Below are positions 63,790-64,000 of a stretch of DNA of 64,000 bases, piece by piece. Location: assembly GCA_027627225.1 (NCBI GenBank), contig CM051029.1:22114856-22178855 (forward strand). The letters run 5' to 3'. Made by a program: the position numbers and the translations under genes. How positions within the stretch are numbered: the stretch's first letter is position 1; each line of letters begins with the position of its first letter. Under the pieces are notes generated by a model. The model was not told the origin of the DNA and ran no database searches. It saw only the letters and a list, made by a program, of their open reading frames with translations. Origin of the DNA: Congeria kusceri. Taxonomy: Eukaryota; Mollusca; Bivalvia; Myida; Dreissenidae.

Positions 63790-64000
63790 TAGATGTGTCA
63801 TAGACACGGATGCCCCCACGACACATGTTTGGACACAGACAAAGGGCGTGTCGCCAACACTAATATTTGCCTTCACAAATGTATATTCATATATATTTTA
63901 CAGTGGAAAAAAATGACAAAGGGCCATATTTCTGCCAAAATTGCTCGCAGTTAAAATTCCTTCCTTTACGATCACCTTCACGATAAATTCTTCAGCCGTG
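63790..64000. repeat. Start of another dispersed repeat, cut by the right edge
   Basis: Contains AGATGTGTCATAGACACGGA, TGCCCCCACGACACATG and AAGGGCCATATTTCTGCC, the last resembling the GGGC(C)ATAA(C/T)TCTG motif of the tandem-unit families at 34,480 and 58,860. It continues out of the window. Confidence 0.5.

Overview
This window looks like nuclear DNA from an invertebrate, most likely a bivalve mollusc. It is AT-rich, has short exons split by long repeat-filled introns, and carries several short interspersed repeat families of a kind I remember from bivalve genomes. A dreissenid mussel is a guess from memory of those repeats and cannot be confirmed here. Nothing looks bacterial or viral.

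The only cellular gene I can recognise is a multi-exon gene on the minus strand, running right to left from about 41,518 to at least 2,989. It encodes a SNF2-family chromatin remodeller that best matches HELLS/LSH (lymphoid-specific helicase). I placed 23 exons by similarity (vertebrate HELLS recalled from memory), GT/GC-AG splice sites and codon phase. Joined, they give one open frame of 2,957 nt (about 985 residues) with ATPase motifs I, Ia, II, III, IV, V and VI all present. The start codon and first exon (beyond 41,518) and the C-terminal end (left of 2,989) were not found.

The most unusual feature is the introns. At least four large minisatellites, plus one small duplication, are built from the exon-intron boundaries of this gene. 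Each repeat unit carries the end of a neighbouring exon with its splice site: the donors of the exons at 39,014, 25,304, 17,357 and 8,796, the acceptor of the exon ending at 39,114, and one extra copy of the acceptor of the exon ending at 4,076. The exon at 39,014-39,114 has such an array on both sides, and its donor is a GC donor copied more than 50 times. Further arrays (1-2,615; 3,291-3,526; 4,245-7,826) lie in the same gene but are not clearly tied to a splice site.

Right of the gene, 46,046-50,954 holds a nearly complete non-LTR retrotransposon on the plus strand: ORF1 (coiled coil plus L1-like RNA-binding region), ORF2 endonuclease and reverse transcriptase, and a (TTCTG)n tail. ORF1 and ORF2 share one frame, separated by a single UAG with no usable AUG for ORF2. 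ORF2 is broken by a frameshift near 48,519.

The rest is mobile or repetitive DNA: a hAT-like element with an 8-bp target duplication (10,758-11,632), a terminal-inverted-repeat element nested in a minisatellite (15,159-16,403, with a truncated duplicate at 12,603-13,029), other inverted-repeat elements (9,485-9,747; 28,367-29,852; 43,946-44,210; 53,099-54,190), several families of about 140-165-bp tandem units, a 74-80-bp array (54,215-56,850), and a probable tRNA-derived SINE near 61,325. No further protein-coding gene is supported between 51,000 and 64,000.
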